Source of the DNA: Siphlonurus alternatus
Lineage: Eukaryota > Arthropoda > Insecta > Ephemeroptera > Siphlonuridae
DNA length: 64,000 nucleotides
NCBI GenBank assembly: GCA_949825025.1
Contig: OX463780.1
Span: forward strand, 18,387,480 to 18,451,479
Reading direction: 5' to 3'
Made by a program: the position numbers and the translations under genes. A model generated the notes under the pieces. That model made no database searches. It saw nothing but the letters and a program-made list of their open reading frames with translations, and was not told the origin of the DNA. This document shows positions 44,258 through 56,639 of this stretch, piece by piece. Numbering within the stretch: position 1 is the stretch's first letter; every line of letters begins with the position of its first letter.

Positions 44258-45275
44258 AAAATTAATGTATAATATATACAAATAATTGAAAAAAACTCAA
44301 ATTCGATTCCGTCGCTTTTTATTCATTAAACTGTTATTTGTTATTTTTTTTGTTGGTTTTTGAAATACATAAAAAAAATACATGCATGTATTTTTTTTAG
44401 TTCTATCCTAAAAAATATATTTCATAAAACATGATCATTCACCACGTCCAAAACAATTTCTAATTTGTTCCTAATTTGTCCACCTTCACGACCGCTCAAG
44501 AGGCTGCCCCACCAGACGTGCGGTGGAAAATTTAATACAAAGTTCCCTTCATGTTGTTGCAGGAGGTAAAGACAGACAATACACAAGGAAGCAGTCTCGT
44601 GCAGCCAATCAAGGTACTCTCCTCAACCTAGAAAATTTCCCTCGCAAATTGTTGGCAGTATAATAGTAATAATTCAGTTTGAGTAACATATTAAAGATCC
44701 TATTAAAAACACTATCTCTATAAGAAAGTATTATATAATGGCATTGCATATAATATTATAAGAATTTTCTCAGAAAAACGAAAATATAGAAATATACAGA
44801 TTTCATTTAAGGATGAACATAAAATTAGATTGAGATCTCGCAATCGTTGCAACCGAATGCAACAAGATTTGTAGGGGACTTTGAACTTACCATCAATAGG
44901 TTGCATACAAATAATTTTGAAGTGGATTTATGTTATCAGTTTTGTGAAAATTGAGGCAGAAGTTTAACATTGGCCTTATATATGGACAGAAATTGGAAAT
45001 GAATCTGTTATGAGAAAACTGACAGATTGAATTTGCTCAAACCATAAGCAATTCAGTTTTAGAACTTTCATTCCTTTGTAGAAAAATCTTATCCGATTCC
45101 ATCAGTAGTAACTGACTGTGAGATTTATCGTTAATTATTTTTTATTAAAATATAAAGTTTCCATATAGGAGAAGTTTGTAATAATTTGATATTTTCAACA
45201 CCTTATACGTATCTTAAACCAGTAATTAAGATACTGGTTTAAGATAAACCTTAATAAGATTAAGGTTTATCGGAG

Positions 45276-45314
45276 TAAACCTAAACCTAAACCTAAACCT
45301 AAACCTAAACCTAA
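45276..45314 (+). repeat. Telomere-like (CCTAAA)n array
   Basis: Six CCTAAA units (TTTAGG on the minus strand), one T longer than the insect telomere unit TTAGG. Two perfect hairpins lie directly upstream: CTTAAACCAGT with ACTGGTTTAAG, and ATAAACCTTAAT with ATTAAGGTTTAT (45212-45270). Confidence 0.8.
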
Positions 45315-45426
45315 TGTAATAATTTTCATGATTTTGAAATATATTTTTATTATTTATTTTCATAATTATATTAATTAATCACAATTTGATATTAATTTAA
45401 CTTTGCCTTTTAAGCAATCGGACTCT

Positions 45427-45429
<3 letters not shown>

Positions 45430-45511
<82 letters not shown>
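45430..45511 (+). repeat. (TC)n microsatellite
   Basis: About 41 TC units, located about 115 bp after the (CCTAAA)n array. Confidence 0.98.
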
Positions 45512-45513
<2 letters not shown>

Positions 45514-45739
45514 GATATTGACACACGTTGTCAGGACGAGGATACACCAAACGTGACACCACGAGGTGCGCTCCGTAGTCGCTCGCGCGCCTCCACCTCT
45601 CGGCATGTCTTCGTTAGGTAGGTATCATAGATCAATCACTACGTTGACATGACGGTGTTTAATAAGGATTAATTGACGACGACTCTTAAGAATAACGACA
45701 TTTTCCGTCGTCAACGGATAGGGTCGGGATAGGTCAATA

Positions 45740-45785
45740 TGACGTCACCATCTTTTCCTTTGTCCTCCAATACAATCCTATTACA
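45740..45785 (+). promoter_or_regulatory. CRE plus segment shared with the 40.2-kb MITE
   Basis: TGACGTCACC is followed about 20 bases later by CCTCCAATACAATCCTATTA, matching TGACGTCACG with TCTTCCAATACAATACTAAT at 40348-40392. It is therefore probably a diverged piece of the same element family rather than an independent site. Confidence 0.5.
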
Positions 45786-46123
45786 CCTTATCCTTAATGC
45801 AAGGGTCACGTAACTTAAGACCTTCTATATTATATCCCGGATAGACTATTATTCCTCATGGACTGAGACAAATTTATGAGACAGTCGGCCATGTAGAAAA
45901 AATATTTTGGTGGTGTTAGTCGGAATATCGCCAAAGATAAGAAAAATTAACAAAAGTGTTTTTATCGCGATCCACAACCTTCAAATATTGTATACTGGCC
46001 TAGTAAACAGTTCTTGCATATCCTTAAATCCAAATTTGGGTGGGGGGTCTTACTTTTTTGTCATGTCACCTTGTTGGCTTCTAAGATTTAAATTTTTTCT
46101 AAATTTGTGAAGCTGAGATGTCG

Positions 46124-46131
46124 TGACGTCA
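46124..46131. promoter_or_regulatory. CRE palindrome TGACGTCA
   Basis: GTGACGTCATAATC followed by a run of C. It lies 384 bp after the site at 45740. Confidence 0.3.
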
Positions 46132-47110
46132 TAATCCCCCCCCCCCCTTCTGCTCGCTGTATGACTTGTAAGCTAAATATTTGTTGACCTCACAGGGTTT
46201 TAATTTTTAATTTCAGTACGTACCGACGGGGGCATAAGGAACTTCTAAATTGCATACTGCTTGAAACTTTTAAACACAAAAAATATGTGTTACAACGTAT
46301 CTGCATGTGAGTCGCCGACCGGACCGGCTCTTATCTTTCTTGGACACAACAGATCGCGCTGCCGCCGATGTGATATTCCTCCTTACAACATAACATGAAA
46401 TATTTGTGGGTGGAACTCTGTGGTTTACAATTTAGAAATTCCTATTATGCCTCCGTCGATATGACTTAAACTGCTAAAGTCCCTCTTTCCAAAATTTTGA
46501 ATTTTGATTTTTTTTTAATCCAAATATGCAATATCCAAAATATTTATATTTCTGTTATTTAACCTTTGTTGTCTGCATGTTGCAGGAAGACTGCAGCCGA
46601 GATCGAGAAGAAACGTCAAGAATCACTTTATTAACATTTTCTGTACTCATTTTGTAGAAAAGCTAAGAAAAGTAAAAAAAGAAAAAAAAATCGTTCTTGG
46701 ACCATCAGGTCATTCGTGGTGTAGCAACTGTTATAAAGTTGCTGGTGTGTTTTTTTATATATATGTTTCCCAACCCTCTTATATCCTTAAAATAAATGAA
46801 ATTTTTAGTTACGAAAGGCCAAAGGTAAATGATAAAAATTGCCATAAATTATGAAGATAGTGTTAGAATTGTAATTTAGTTTAATATTTATTAATTTACG
46901 AAAGTATATATATTTAAATTATAAATATTTCACTTAAAATTTTGAGCAGTGGTAAATTCGATACAAATTTATTTCAAAAATTATTTTTGTGGGTAATGGG
47001 TAAAAAGAAATTAAATTCTCGAATAATTGGGCTTTTCAATCATAAAAAAAAAATTAATTCAGCTAGTCGATCAGTGTGTGAGAGTATTAAAATATTTTAA
47101 AGCATATTGA

Positions 47111-47266
47111 GTGCGATTTACGAAGCATTTATAGCCAGGTGTCTAACCACTTTTAGCTTAACCTGCACGTTTAAATATACCTGTTTTACGTGTTAAACTA
47201 CCTAGTTAAACGTAGTTAAGCTAAACGTGATTAGAAACCTGGCTAACTGCTTTGTGAATCGCACCC
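47111..47266. mobile_element. Palindromic MITE, GGGTGCGATTCACG family, copy 2
   Basis: 156 bp with the same architecture as 5105-5251: GTGCGATTTACGAAGC at the left, GTGAATCGCACCC at the right, and the shared central word TATACCTGTTTTACGTGTTA. Scattered substitutions separate the two copies. Confidence 0.75.
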
Positions 47267-50200
47267 ATGATGAATTCTGTTGATTCAATATGCTTCAGCT
47301 ATTAATAAAATATAAAGGCTCTATAATTCGACAGATTTAAAATTTGTGAACGCGTAGAAATTATTATTTTTTTTTTTAAATCTAGCGATTTCATTAAGTA
47401 GTATAATATTAAATTATTATATAGAATGAACTATCTATACAAATTTAATAATACGTATATAATACAATTAACGTTTTGCTACATCATCATAGCAAGTTCG
47501 TATATTTTGTACAGATTGTTACAACTTTAAATTAATTCGTAAATTCTCAATGCATAGCAAGTTTTTTTTTGCAATATATTTGAATTTTATATAATTCATC
47601 TTTTACGTTGTCCATATAATTTTATTTCTTATAAGAGTTAAATATATTATATTTTATATATATAGGTAACAAATTATATAAAATATAATAATGTGTATTT
47701 ATGAACAGACCTATTGTTTCAAGGCATCGAAATATTTGATTTTGTAACATTCGTGAATCTATAATATGTTAACTGTAGCTATATATAGCCAGTGCTATGT
47801 ATCAGCTGATCTCACTATTCTGACAGATAGGGTTGGTGTTTGATGCGCTTTTAATGACGCGGCTGAGAAGCAAGAGGGTCGATCCCCTCACACTTACCAT
47901 TTTTAAAACCCCGCCACCAACTGACCAGACGCTTCATTTGCATGCAAACTGTTGTCTGGACATTGAAATATGAATGTGTCCGCTCAATTTCTCTTATTTC
48001 AATCTCGCCGTATTTTACTTGCACTCGATTGAGTTTTCACCATACATGGTTTTGACTGAATGAAAAATATTCCAACTTTATTTATTAGTCGCGGTCAGTT
48101 TGAGGTTTCATGGCTTGTAAAATGAAAAACAAAATCTTTTGAATTCTAAACTTACTGTTAGCTAGGATTACACATTTTCATCATTATTTTTCTTGAACAA
48201 TAGGAATTTTTGTGTGGACAAATCAGGAAAAAAGTTTATGGATTGCAATTTTGAGGTTAATATATTTCTCGTGCTTTGATCTGCTGATTGTTAAGGTCTA
48301 CCCTCCCGTCATTTTCTCGATCTACCCCCGACAATATTTGAAGGAGGAACTCTCAAAGAGGGTGCATACAGAAATCATAATACTAACAGCTACTCCTCTC
48401 TTAAATTCTTTGATGCGTTTTAAAGAAGGAATTGCTGAAATTATCTACGGCTTAAAATACGAGGGTTACAGAAAACTTTAAATATATGTCATGTCTTCTC
48501 TATTATTATAGTAGAAATTACCATTTAGAAATGGAGAAAAGAAGATACAATTCACACGTCAGTGGACGTATTTTTATGTCCTTTTAAATTATTGACGTAC
48601 TGTACAGTAGTATACACTAATAAAGAGATCAGAGGGATCAATAACATTTTAATATCTCTCTATTTGTCAATGTCAATCAGCATTAAAAAATTTCACAAAG
48701 ATCCATGGAACGGAGTATGCTTCTCTGTTTTGTAAAATAAAGCATTTTTATTTTTAATCTTCTAGTGCCCTAGAGCATTGGGGGAAAAAAAACGACACTC
48801 ATAAAAAATAATATAAAACATAATTTCATTAATTGATGTCATACATTGTTTTTATTGTTTTAATATCCATTGAAATTATTAATTATACTGTTCACAGCAG
48901 TATATAAAATATATACATGCTCTTGAATTATTTTGTGACAAACTCGACCATTTTATTGCTAGTAATAATTTCATTTCAAGTGTTTACGTAGTGCTTGTTA
49001 ACGTGAGAACTGAGTCCAGGGTGTCTCGAGGGCCAGCTGGGTGACTCCGCCGCGACATGACGTCACAATAGAGCGGTGGGCGTGTCGCAACCTCTCGTCA
49101 AGTTACTTTTATTTGCTCGCACGAGACTCAACACGCGACACTACTTGTTGGACACGAGTCAACGTCGCACGAGGAGGTCCTGTTATGTCCTCAATTAGTT
49201 ACGTTTCCCCTCATATATATCTAGCTTTTTAAAGCAAATAATTGTCAACCCCTGTTGTCAACTATTGTACAAAATGTATATATTTGATTTTATAAAATAT
49301 AGAAAGTTACTGTTCAAATTCTATTATGATGTAAAAAGTTACATTATATAGACTTCTCAAATAAAAAATTTCAAGTACATGCTCATGAGAATCATTGAAT
49401 AAAAAATTGTGAAGAATAATATTATATACATCTATTTTCGCTCTTGACGATGAGTCACTCGGTAAAATCCACTCTTTAGCTAATTAGATCACCTTGTCTT
49501 CTGTGTAAGGAAGTGTAATTTTGTGTAGCTGAAGTGAGCATAAAAATTGTTACATGATTTTTCTATATTTTATAATATATTTAGCCTGCATACTATTAGA
49601 AATTTTATTTTGACTTAAGCTGGATTAACATTATACAATTTTCTATTGATTTCATAAATTTTTCCCTAAAACAGAATTTCGTAACTATAGACGCAAATTT
49701 ATAGTACAAGTTTTCATGTAAAGGAAAATCGAATGTAATCAATTATAGAAAAATCGTATGCTGGTATGCTCTGTAAAATTTCTTCGCATTAATTATAAAA
49801 ATTATTTCTTGCAAAATGCTATTTTTTAGTTCTACTCGTAAACACTGAATAGTGTTATTAAGGTTTCTGCATTCTATGTATTTCCTTATGCACTTGTACA
49901 TAAGGTCGATGCAGGGTTATTGTCTCTCCTCAGGCACATTCACACGTCGCTTGGCACGTGCATTTGATGACCGCTGAATCAACACGTCTCCGTCATACAC
50001 GGCCTGTGTCAGTCAACAGAAATATCGCGGAAATTGCCAAGTGCACCGTGTGGTCACGATGCAAGCGACACACGCGAGAGTGACAATTGTCATCAAAGTA
50101 AACCTCCCTTTGTCTATCACATCAATCGTTTACATGTTAATCAAAAAATGGGGTGACAATTGTATCTGTATGTGATAGCTTTGATTGCTTTTTACCTACA

Positions 50201-50815
50201 TACAGATATTGACTGAGTGAACATTTTTATTGTTTTGTCACGTCCAAACAATTTTAATTACAATTAATTCAGACAGGATAAAAGCAGTTTATTTAATTGT
50301 TTAAAAAAAGTACAGTAAATATAAAACATTATTAAAACCTTTTCTACTTTTAGTCAGTGCATGTTTTAAAATTCTTGATTTAAAATATAATATTATTTAT
50401 TATACTTACTTGTTAAGTGCTATAAATATAGGCTTATTTTCCATGTAACGTAAAGTAAATTACAGCTGCCAATGTTTTTAATAGACTGTATAAAACGTGT
50501 TATTATTAATTAAAACCATTATTGACACTAAAAAAATCGTAACTTAATAAGTAAGGACGATAATGGTAGGAAATATAATGTTAATTTATAATTAAAATTG
50601 TAACATGTTAGACATTAATTAGTATTTTAATTAAACTAAAGTATTAATTACATTGCGATTGATGCGGGCGCTCATTTGCATGCTGTAGTTTCAAATCAGT
50701 TTTGTATCACCCACATAAACACATTAAACACCATTGCTCACATTGAATCCCGCATTGTTTATTGCAAGATGAAGTGAAACTTTAAAAAGATATAACTTTA
50801 TATTTAAAATATTTA
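47267..50815. other. AT-rich, no gene seen
   Basis: An 89-codon plus-strand frame at 48212-48481 is AT-rich and unsupported. The GC patches at 49.01-49.19 and 49.92-50.1 kb are the only departures in composition. Confidence 0.4.
49010..49190. promoter_or_regulatory. GC-richer patch with CRE
   Basis: Contains ACATGACGTCACAATAG (octamer 49058-49065) and many CpG (CCGCCGCGAC, GGGCGTGTCGC, CTCGCACGAG). A 63-codon frame starts inside it without splice or homology support. It may be a promoter or enhancer. Confidence 0.3.
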
Positions 50816-51184
50816 AGGGGAAGGTAACAAGCCCAATGTTAAAAAAAATCCACACATGAAAATTATGAAAAAAATTAAAATATTCTCCTTTACATCCCCT
50901 ATCAGTAGCTAAAATATCAGGTATACAAATTCGAGTTAGTTTTTGAGTTATGTATTTCAAAATTTGACTACTTTAACATGGAGAAATGGAACTTCCATGT
51001 TAAATTAGTCACCTTTAAAAAAAATCCTAACTTAAAACTGGCTCAAATTTGTATACCTGATATTTTAGCTACTGATAGGGGATGTAGAGGAGAATATATA
51101 TATACGAGTATATATATATATTTTTTTTCATAATTTTCATGTGTGGATTTTTTTTTTAAACATTGGGCGTCTTATCTTCCCTTT
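50816..51184. mobile_element. Palindromic MITE, ~370 bp
   Basis: The outer arms GGAAGGTAACAAGCCCAATG and CATTGGGCGTCTTATCTTCC are inverted. The pairing continues through TCCACACATGAAAATTATGA, CATCCCCTATCAGTAGCTAA and ATATCAGGTATACAAATT to a central hairpin AACATGGAG...CTTCCATGTT. The right arm has gained a (TA)n stretch. Confidence 0.75.
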
Positions 51185-51812
51185 CAAACATAATTTTGTA
51201 AGTTAATTTTTGATTGGACGCTTTCGATTATTTTAGCAGAAAACTAGATTTCAAGAGTTATATGTTTAATTAAATAGTGATTATTTAATGGCAGCTGCCA
51301 CGCCCCTCTCGTGTTTCCACGGAGTCTGAGAGTTGCAGTAAAATTAAAACTTATCTGGTTTTTATGTGTCTCTTAGGTTGATGGGAATGATTTAATTTTA
51401 CCATCACCTCTCCTTGGTACGCTTTATTATATAGAAAGATCTTTCAGTGTAAAATACAATTTAAAGTAAAATGTTGCACTCGATAAATTTTAAAGAAGCT
51501 TATTGTAAAGAAAAGATTAAATTTAAAATGCGTATCTCCAATTGCAAGAGAAAAAGTCATAGATTTTCTGGTCCCATATGCCATGCAGCAATATAGAATA
51601 ATAATAGAACTTGCTGAAATGGATATAATAGTTGTAGTAAAAAAATAAATCTGTTCAACCCCATAAATTGTAAAAAAATAATGTCTATTCTTTTTAAAAG
51701 TTTAAAGAAAAATAAGAAGGGAAACGACGCATATTGTGGGTATAACTACACTTGTTAGTTTTGTTACATCGGGGTTAGATTTTACTTTGTATTGCGCTTT
51801 TTGCTCAAGTGA

Positions 51813-52043
51813 AATAAAAGCAAGGGGGGAGAAAGAGGGTGGAAGTCGCTCTACTTGGAGTTTTATTTGCTAACCTCCCTTGCACTAATCGTAATCCAAA
51901 TTTACAATCCTCAACAGAGACATTATATTGTCGCCATAAAATCAACACAAAAAGTAGCGATGTTTTTTGCTGAGAAATGTTGGCAAGGGAGGTTTTAAAG
52001 AAAATCACGCGTCCTGAATCTGCAGCAACAGTTTGCATAAATT
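51813..52043 (-). repeat. Dispersed repeat B, copy 2
   Basis: Inverted partner of 7662-7905. The half nearest the AAATTTATGCAAACTG end is diverged, while the AGGGAGGTTAGCAAATAAAA half is nearly identical. The same short peptide is readable in the minus strand. Confidence 0.65.
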
Positions 52044-52649
52044 TCGAATTAACAGCAACAAGCATGACGTAATAAAACGTGTCAAGAACTGAGAAACGCG
52101 TAAACAAAACAAGTTTGATGAAGAGGGGCTTTAAACAGATCCACACGAGTGAACTAAAATAATAACAGGAATAAATCTATATCAAGCTATTAATAAAATA
52201 AAACGTGTTTTAAAGCGTGAACATCCTAAGTGGAGGGACATAATTTTCAAAATTATTTTTACAACTGTTTACAAATTTGTAAATAATAATTTCAGGGGAC
52301 ATGAAGGGGAAGGGGAAAAAGTTTTTCTGAGGGCTTACGTTGAGATTTTTTTAGGGCGTACATGGAAATTGTTACTGACAGTAATAGACAGCAGTATTTT
52401 TTTTAGTGACAAGAATCATACATGTTATACTGTATATATATATTCAAGAGGATAGCATACAATTACATACACAAAAAATGAGGGAAATATAGTAAAAATA
52501 AATATAAGAAAGCTGAACGAAGTAATGGTGTGATTTTCAATAATATAATGTATTTTCTTATTCAAACATATTAATTACAATTGAATGTTTACATATTTCA
52601 CCCCCGAAACCAGCTCACTATCACCTGAGAAGGAGGGTGACAACAAAAC

Positions 52650-52930
52650 ACACCCCTCTACATTGTTGCCGTGGGAAAGACAACAATCGACGCTGGAAAA
52701 TGTGAGACAGTAGGCGCGAAGTTGATGATCAAAGTTGCACTACATTTATAATTAATCAGCGGCTGTCCATCATGTTGCGTCACGTGATTGACAGCCATGG
52801 GTGCTTGTTGTCTGACGTTGCTAGGTTACGTGTCATCAGACGCCGTCGCTCTGTTGGTTGCTAGGCTCGTGCGGTCATGCAGACACGTGTCGCGCCCGTC
52901 ATCTGATCATCCCTCACATCATCGGCACGT
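52650..52930. other. GC-richer patch with repeated GTTGCTAGG and CACGTG
   Basis: GTTGCTAGG occurs at 52818 and 52856, with three CACGTG words within 150 bp. GTTGCTAGG also occurs near 18049. The words resemble RFX X-box and E-box half sites. A regulatory role is inference. Confidence 0.3.
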
Positions 52931-55797
52931 GTGAACAGATAGATGCTAAAATAACAAGAGGACAAGCGAGATAAAATATTACTCTTGTTTCAACACTAGC
53001 TCGTCTACAAAATGGTACAGAAACTCGATTTTAAATTTTGAATCTTGAAAGTCGCAATTTTAATTAATGATAATGATGGTAAATGGAGAAATTCGCTTTT
53101 TGATGCAGTATTGTGTAAAGCCTTCAATAATCCCTATATACAGTATAACACTATATAACTATATCTATTGATTTTGTTTATATTGAAGGGATAAACTAAC
53201 ATTTATCTAACTTAAAAAATTATAATATTTGACTTGCAATAAACAAAATCTACCCCTTTTTTATGAACAACATAATAGGCTAATATTTACAGTTTCCTCT
53301 ATTGTTTAGAGAGGAACATATAATACTAATGAACTAGAATTCGATTGTTTACTAGTAGCACTTTCATATTTTGCAAATTTTCAGCACACAATGCAGCTAG
53401 TCCCTGCGGCTGTGTATTAGCGTGCATTTTCAGTCCTCCGGGCGTCATTTACAATACACAAGTACCGGCCCTTATGATGGTATGCATTACACAGGTCAAC
53501 CATGTTAAGCTCTCAAACAAGAAATGCACCCTCGGGCTAGAAGATAATAACATTGATCTACGCTCGTTAAAAATATGCTTTTATAATAATGCTTCAATAA
53601 TACAAAGGATTTAATAAAAAATGCGGAGTAAAAATTGCAGTGCTTTTGTATTCATTATTTATTATTTGATATTACTTCCAGAGTTGATTTTTTTCTTCTC
53701 TAGTTTAATTCTTGTACTCATTTTTTTTTTAAATTAAATTTTATTTAGTTTTAGTAGCATTGTAAGTCCGAGGTATAATATAAATGTCAAGGTTTTATAA
53801 TACAATTTTTTATGCATCTTAATTAATGGTGGGGAGAAAGAGAGAAGCGGTCATCTCACTGACATGTCGGACTGGACTGATTGCAGCCACTGATGATTAA
53901 AAAGACGATTAATTTATTCTTTTAATTCTTTTCTATTTCATTAAAGGGTTAAAGGGTGTAATATAACGTTGGGGACGAAAACAATCGGATTACAATAAAA
54001 TTCAACCCCGTCGATGTGTGCTCAATCAATCCATGTCATTGTCTCTCTTTTATCATGCAAGGGTGTAAATGAAGAGAATTTAATACCATTTAGTAGAAGT
54101 AAGTATAATGTCGATGAAAATTATTGCTGCACAATTTTAGTAAGTTTTATTTTTATTTTTTTAATGTAATAATTTACTGCATTATGTGCTGTTTAGCTTT
54201 ATTTACTACACTTAAAATTGTGCTTAGGCATGATATTTATTTTCCAACCCAAATCATTCAATTAATCCTATTTTGCTAGACTGCTATATTTCGCATGACA
54301 CAGATTTCAAGTGCTATAAACTTAACAATGCTGATATAAAGAGAAACATTGTAACGAATTAACCGAAGTGTCTGTTATTGTTCAGACTATCTGCGGTCCT
54401 CCCCTCGTGTTTTTGTCATCGAGGGTCCTCGAGGTGCTCGCTTTGACAACGCGAGACAAAAGAACGAGCTGGAAGCGTTCACTTCATTTGCAGACCGCCT
54501 GGCGATTCAGTCAGCATTTGTGACGACTCTTAGCAGAAGCGTGTTAGGTTGAGTTTTGTTTTCTATATGAGGGATGCTTAGATAATTACTAATTAGTGGT
54601 GAAAATATTTAGCCGTAAAGCTGTAGTAACATAATCTATAGAGGCTTCAAGTCAGCTGATTTTGCGGTGTTCCCACCGTCCCATCCAAACCTATGTAAAA
54701 AAAAACTCGAAATCGCCTTTTTGGCATTAAAGAACTTTTTTAGAGGAAAATAAGTTCTTGATTCATTATCAAAATACCTCTAAATGGGGGGGGGGGAGGG
54801 GGTAGAAGATGGTTTCAAATTAATAGCTTTAATAGTTACTGAGAAAATTTTCAAAATTTGAAACATGGTGGCTTATGGAGAAAATTTTCCCGCCGGGGAA
54901 CACTTGAATTTAAGCCTCTATTGACATTAATAATCATGCTGATGCATATCCAAAACAAAATTAGATTTTAAAGTTTATGTTAAATTAAAAAAAAGGTTAA
55001 CTAACAAACAAAAAAAATTGATAAATTATACTATCATGATTTAATGCTGTCTCATTATCACATAGGGTGTAATAAAGAGGCCGGAAATCATTCTCTCTCA
55101 CCGCGCCCACCAGATGTTACCTAAGTGATGACGTCAGCTTATCAGGGCACTCAGGTGCAAGGTGTCACACAGGTGTCCGTGATAGCACGCGCTGTTAGAT
55201 GTGCACCTGACTGCGACTTGTGATTTACTGCAACATAATAGGGGTTTGTCTCAGAGGTTAGTAATATAATAAATAATTATGAATAAATTGTTATAAATAA
55301 ACTAAAATTGATGAATTTATAAATGTTATAAACTTATAACATTCCCCGATCACGAGTTTTTAACACTCTTGGGGTATACTGTATATTTTTATGTATAATG
55401 CCTTGTTCATAACTTTTATGAGATAAGGAGAAGTGGAGATTTAAGCCATTTAAACGGTATAAATTTTCCTTGCAACAAATTTTCATCTCCATTAATTGGA
55501 AAAATAAAGTTGAAAATTTCATGCAATGAAAAATTGCATACAATAAATACAGTAGAAAAATTTATCCTGTATAATATTGGCTTAAAATATTTAACTGTCT
55601 ACAATAATTGTTATGCAATCACTATCTCAATATCAGCTGTTTTGTGGGATACTCATGACATAATGATTGGCTAGTTGGTTGTTGAATTTATGTTGTAAAA
55701 TTACCAACTATGAAGCTAAGATGACTAGCCACGTATCAACCATCATCAGATAAAGCAATGCTGGCAAATTAGGGCCCTCATAACAATAAGGACGAGG
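52931..55797. other. AT-rich, no gene seen
   Basis: CpG-bearing spots lie at 54.39-54.52 and 55.08-55.23 kb, with a G run at 54.79 kb. No repeat pair was found. Confidence 0.4.
55129..55136. promoter_or_regulatory. CRE palindrome TGACGTCA
   Basis: GTGATGACGTCAGC in a GC-richer, CpG-bearing patch at 55,075-55,235. No repeat copy was found. Confidence 0.3.
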
Positions 55798-55952
55798 CGA
55801 GAGGTGGACATGAAAATCGGTGGTCGCGGTATCTCAACTCATCAATCTAAACGACACACGTCTCCGCCTCGGGTCGAACTGAGCGGACGGCTTATCGTGC
55901 GTCGAAGATAGCGGGGGAGTCTTTGCCGGGGGTTAGTGGAGGTGACTGTAAT
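55798..55952 (-). repeat. Dispersed GC-richer repeat A, copy 2
   Basis: Inverted partner of 1538-1695. The shared words (TCAACTCATCAATCTAAACG, GGACGGCTTATCGTG) show few substitutions, so the copies separated fairly recently or are constrained. Confidence 0.75.
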
Positions 55953-56536
55953 GGAGATTTGCAGAGCTAGTAGGTTGGACAAATGCTGGCCTTCATATCA
56001 GTTTATGTAATTGCAGGGCTTGATGACGTACATAAAATAAATGTGATAGCTGAAACTTACCATTTGAAGAATTATTTCATATATGTACGTACATAATTAT
56101 GTTAGAATATTATATACATTATTATGGATTACATACAATACATACTGAATTTTGCATGTGAAATATTATATTACATATAATATACCGATGACTTATTTAA
56201 TCAAGTCACCATAATTTGTATCACAATCACTTATTTCTTATTGATTTTTGTCTAATTATCATTTTTGTGTAATTTTTTAAACCGATTACAAGCAAAAACA
56301 TATAAAGTTAGTGCTGACTGTGAACGAATCAAGGACACTACACTGTCCGGCGCTGTCCCTCCACCCTCAAACGATTACGTCGACACCAAACAGAAGACGT
56401 CGATCGTGTCTGCAAAGTGATTTATGCGTCACCTCGCTGCATTATTTGCAAAACAGGAAGCGATGGTTACAGGAAGGACGTCGTCCAATCAATCTCTGGC
56501 AGTAGCTCTTTGCATGTCTGGGCAATCCATCACTTG

Positions 56537-56544
56537 TGACGTCA
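56537..56544. promoter_or_regulatory. CRE palindrome TGACGTCA
   Basis: CTTGTGACGTCACACTG at the end of a CpG-bearing patch (56,325-56,640). The open frame at 56311-56505 overlaps the patch but has no support as a gene. Confidence 0.3.
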
Positions 56545-56639
56545 CACTGCAGTCCATCTTCGTAATCTGAGGATAAAGGACCCTCCCTCGAGACCTGCAA
56601 ATCGTGGTCACTTGAACAAATCGATCATAACGATCAATG

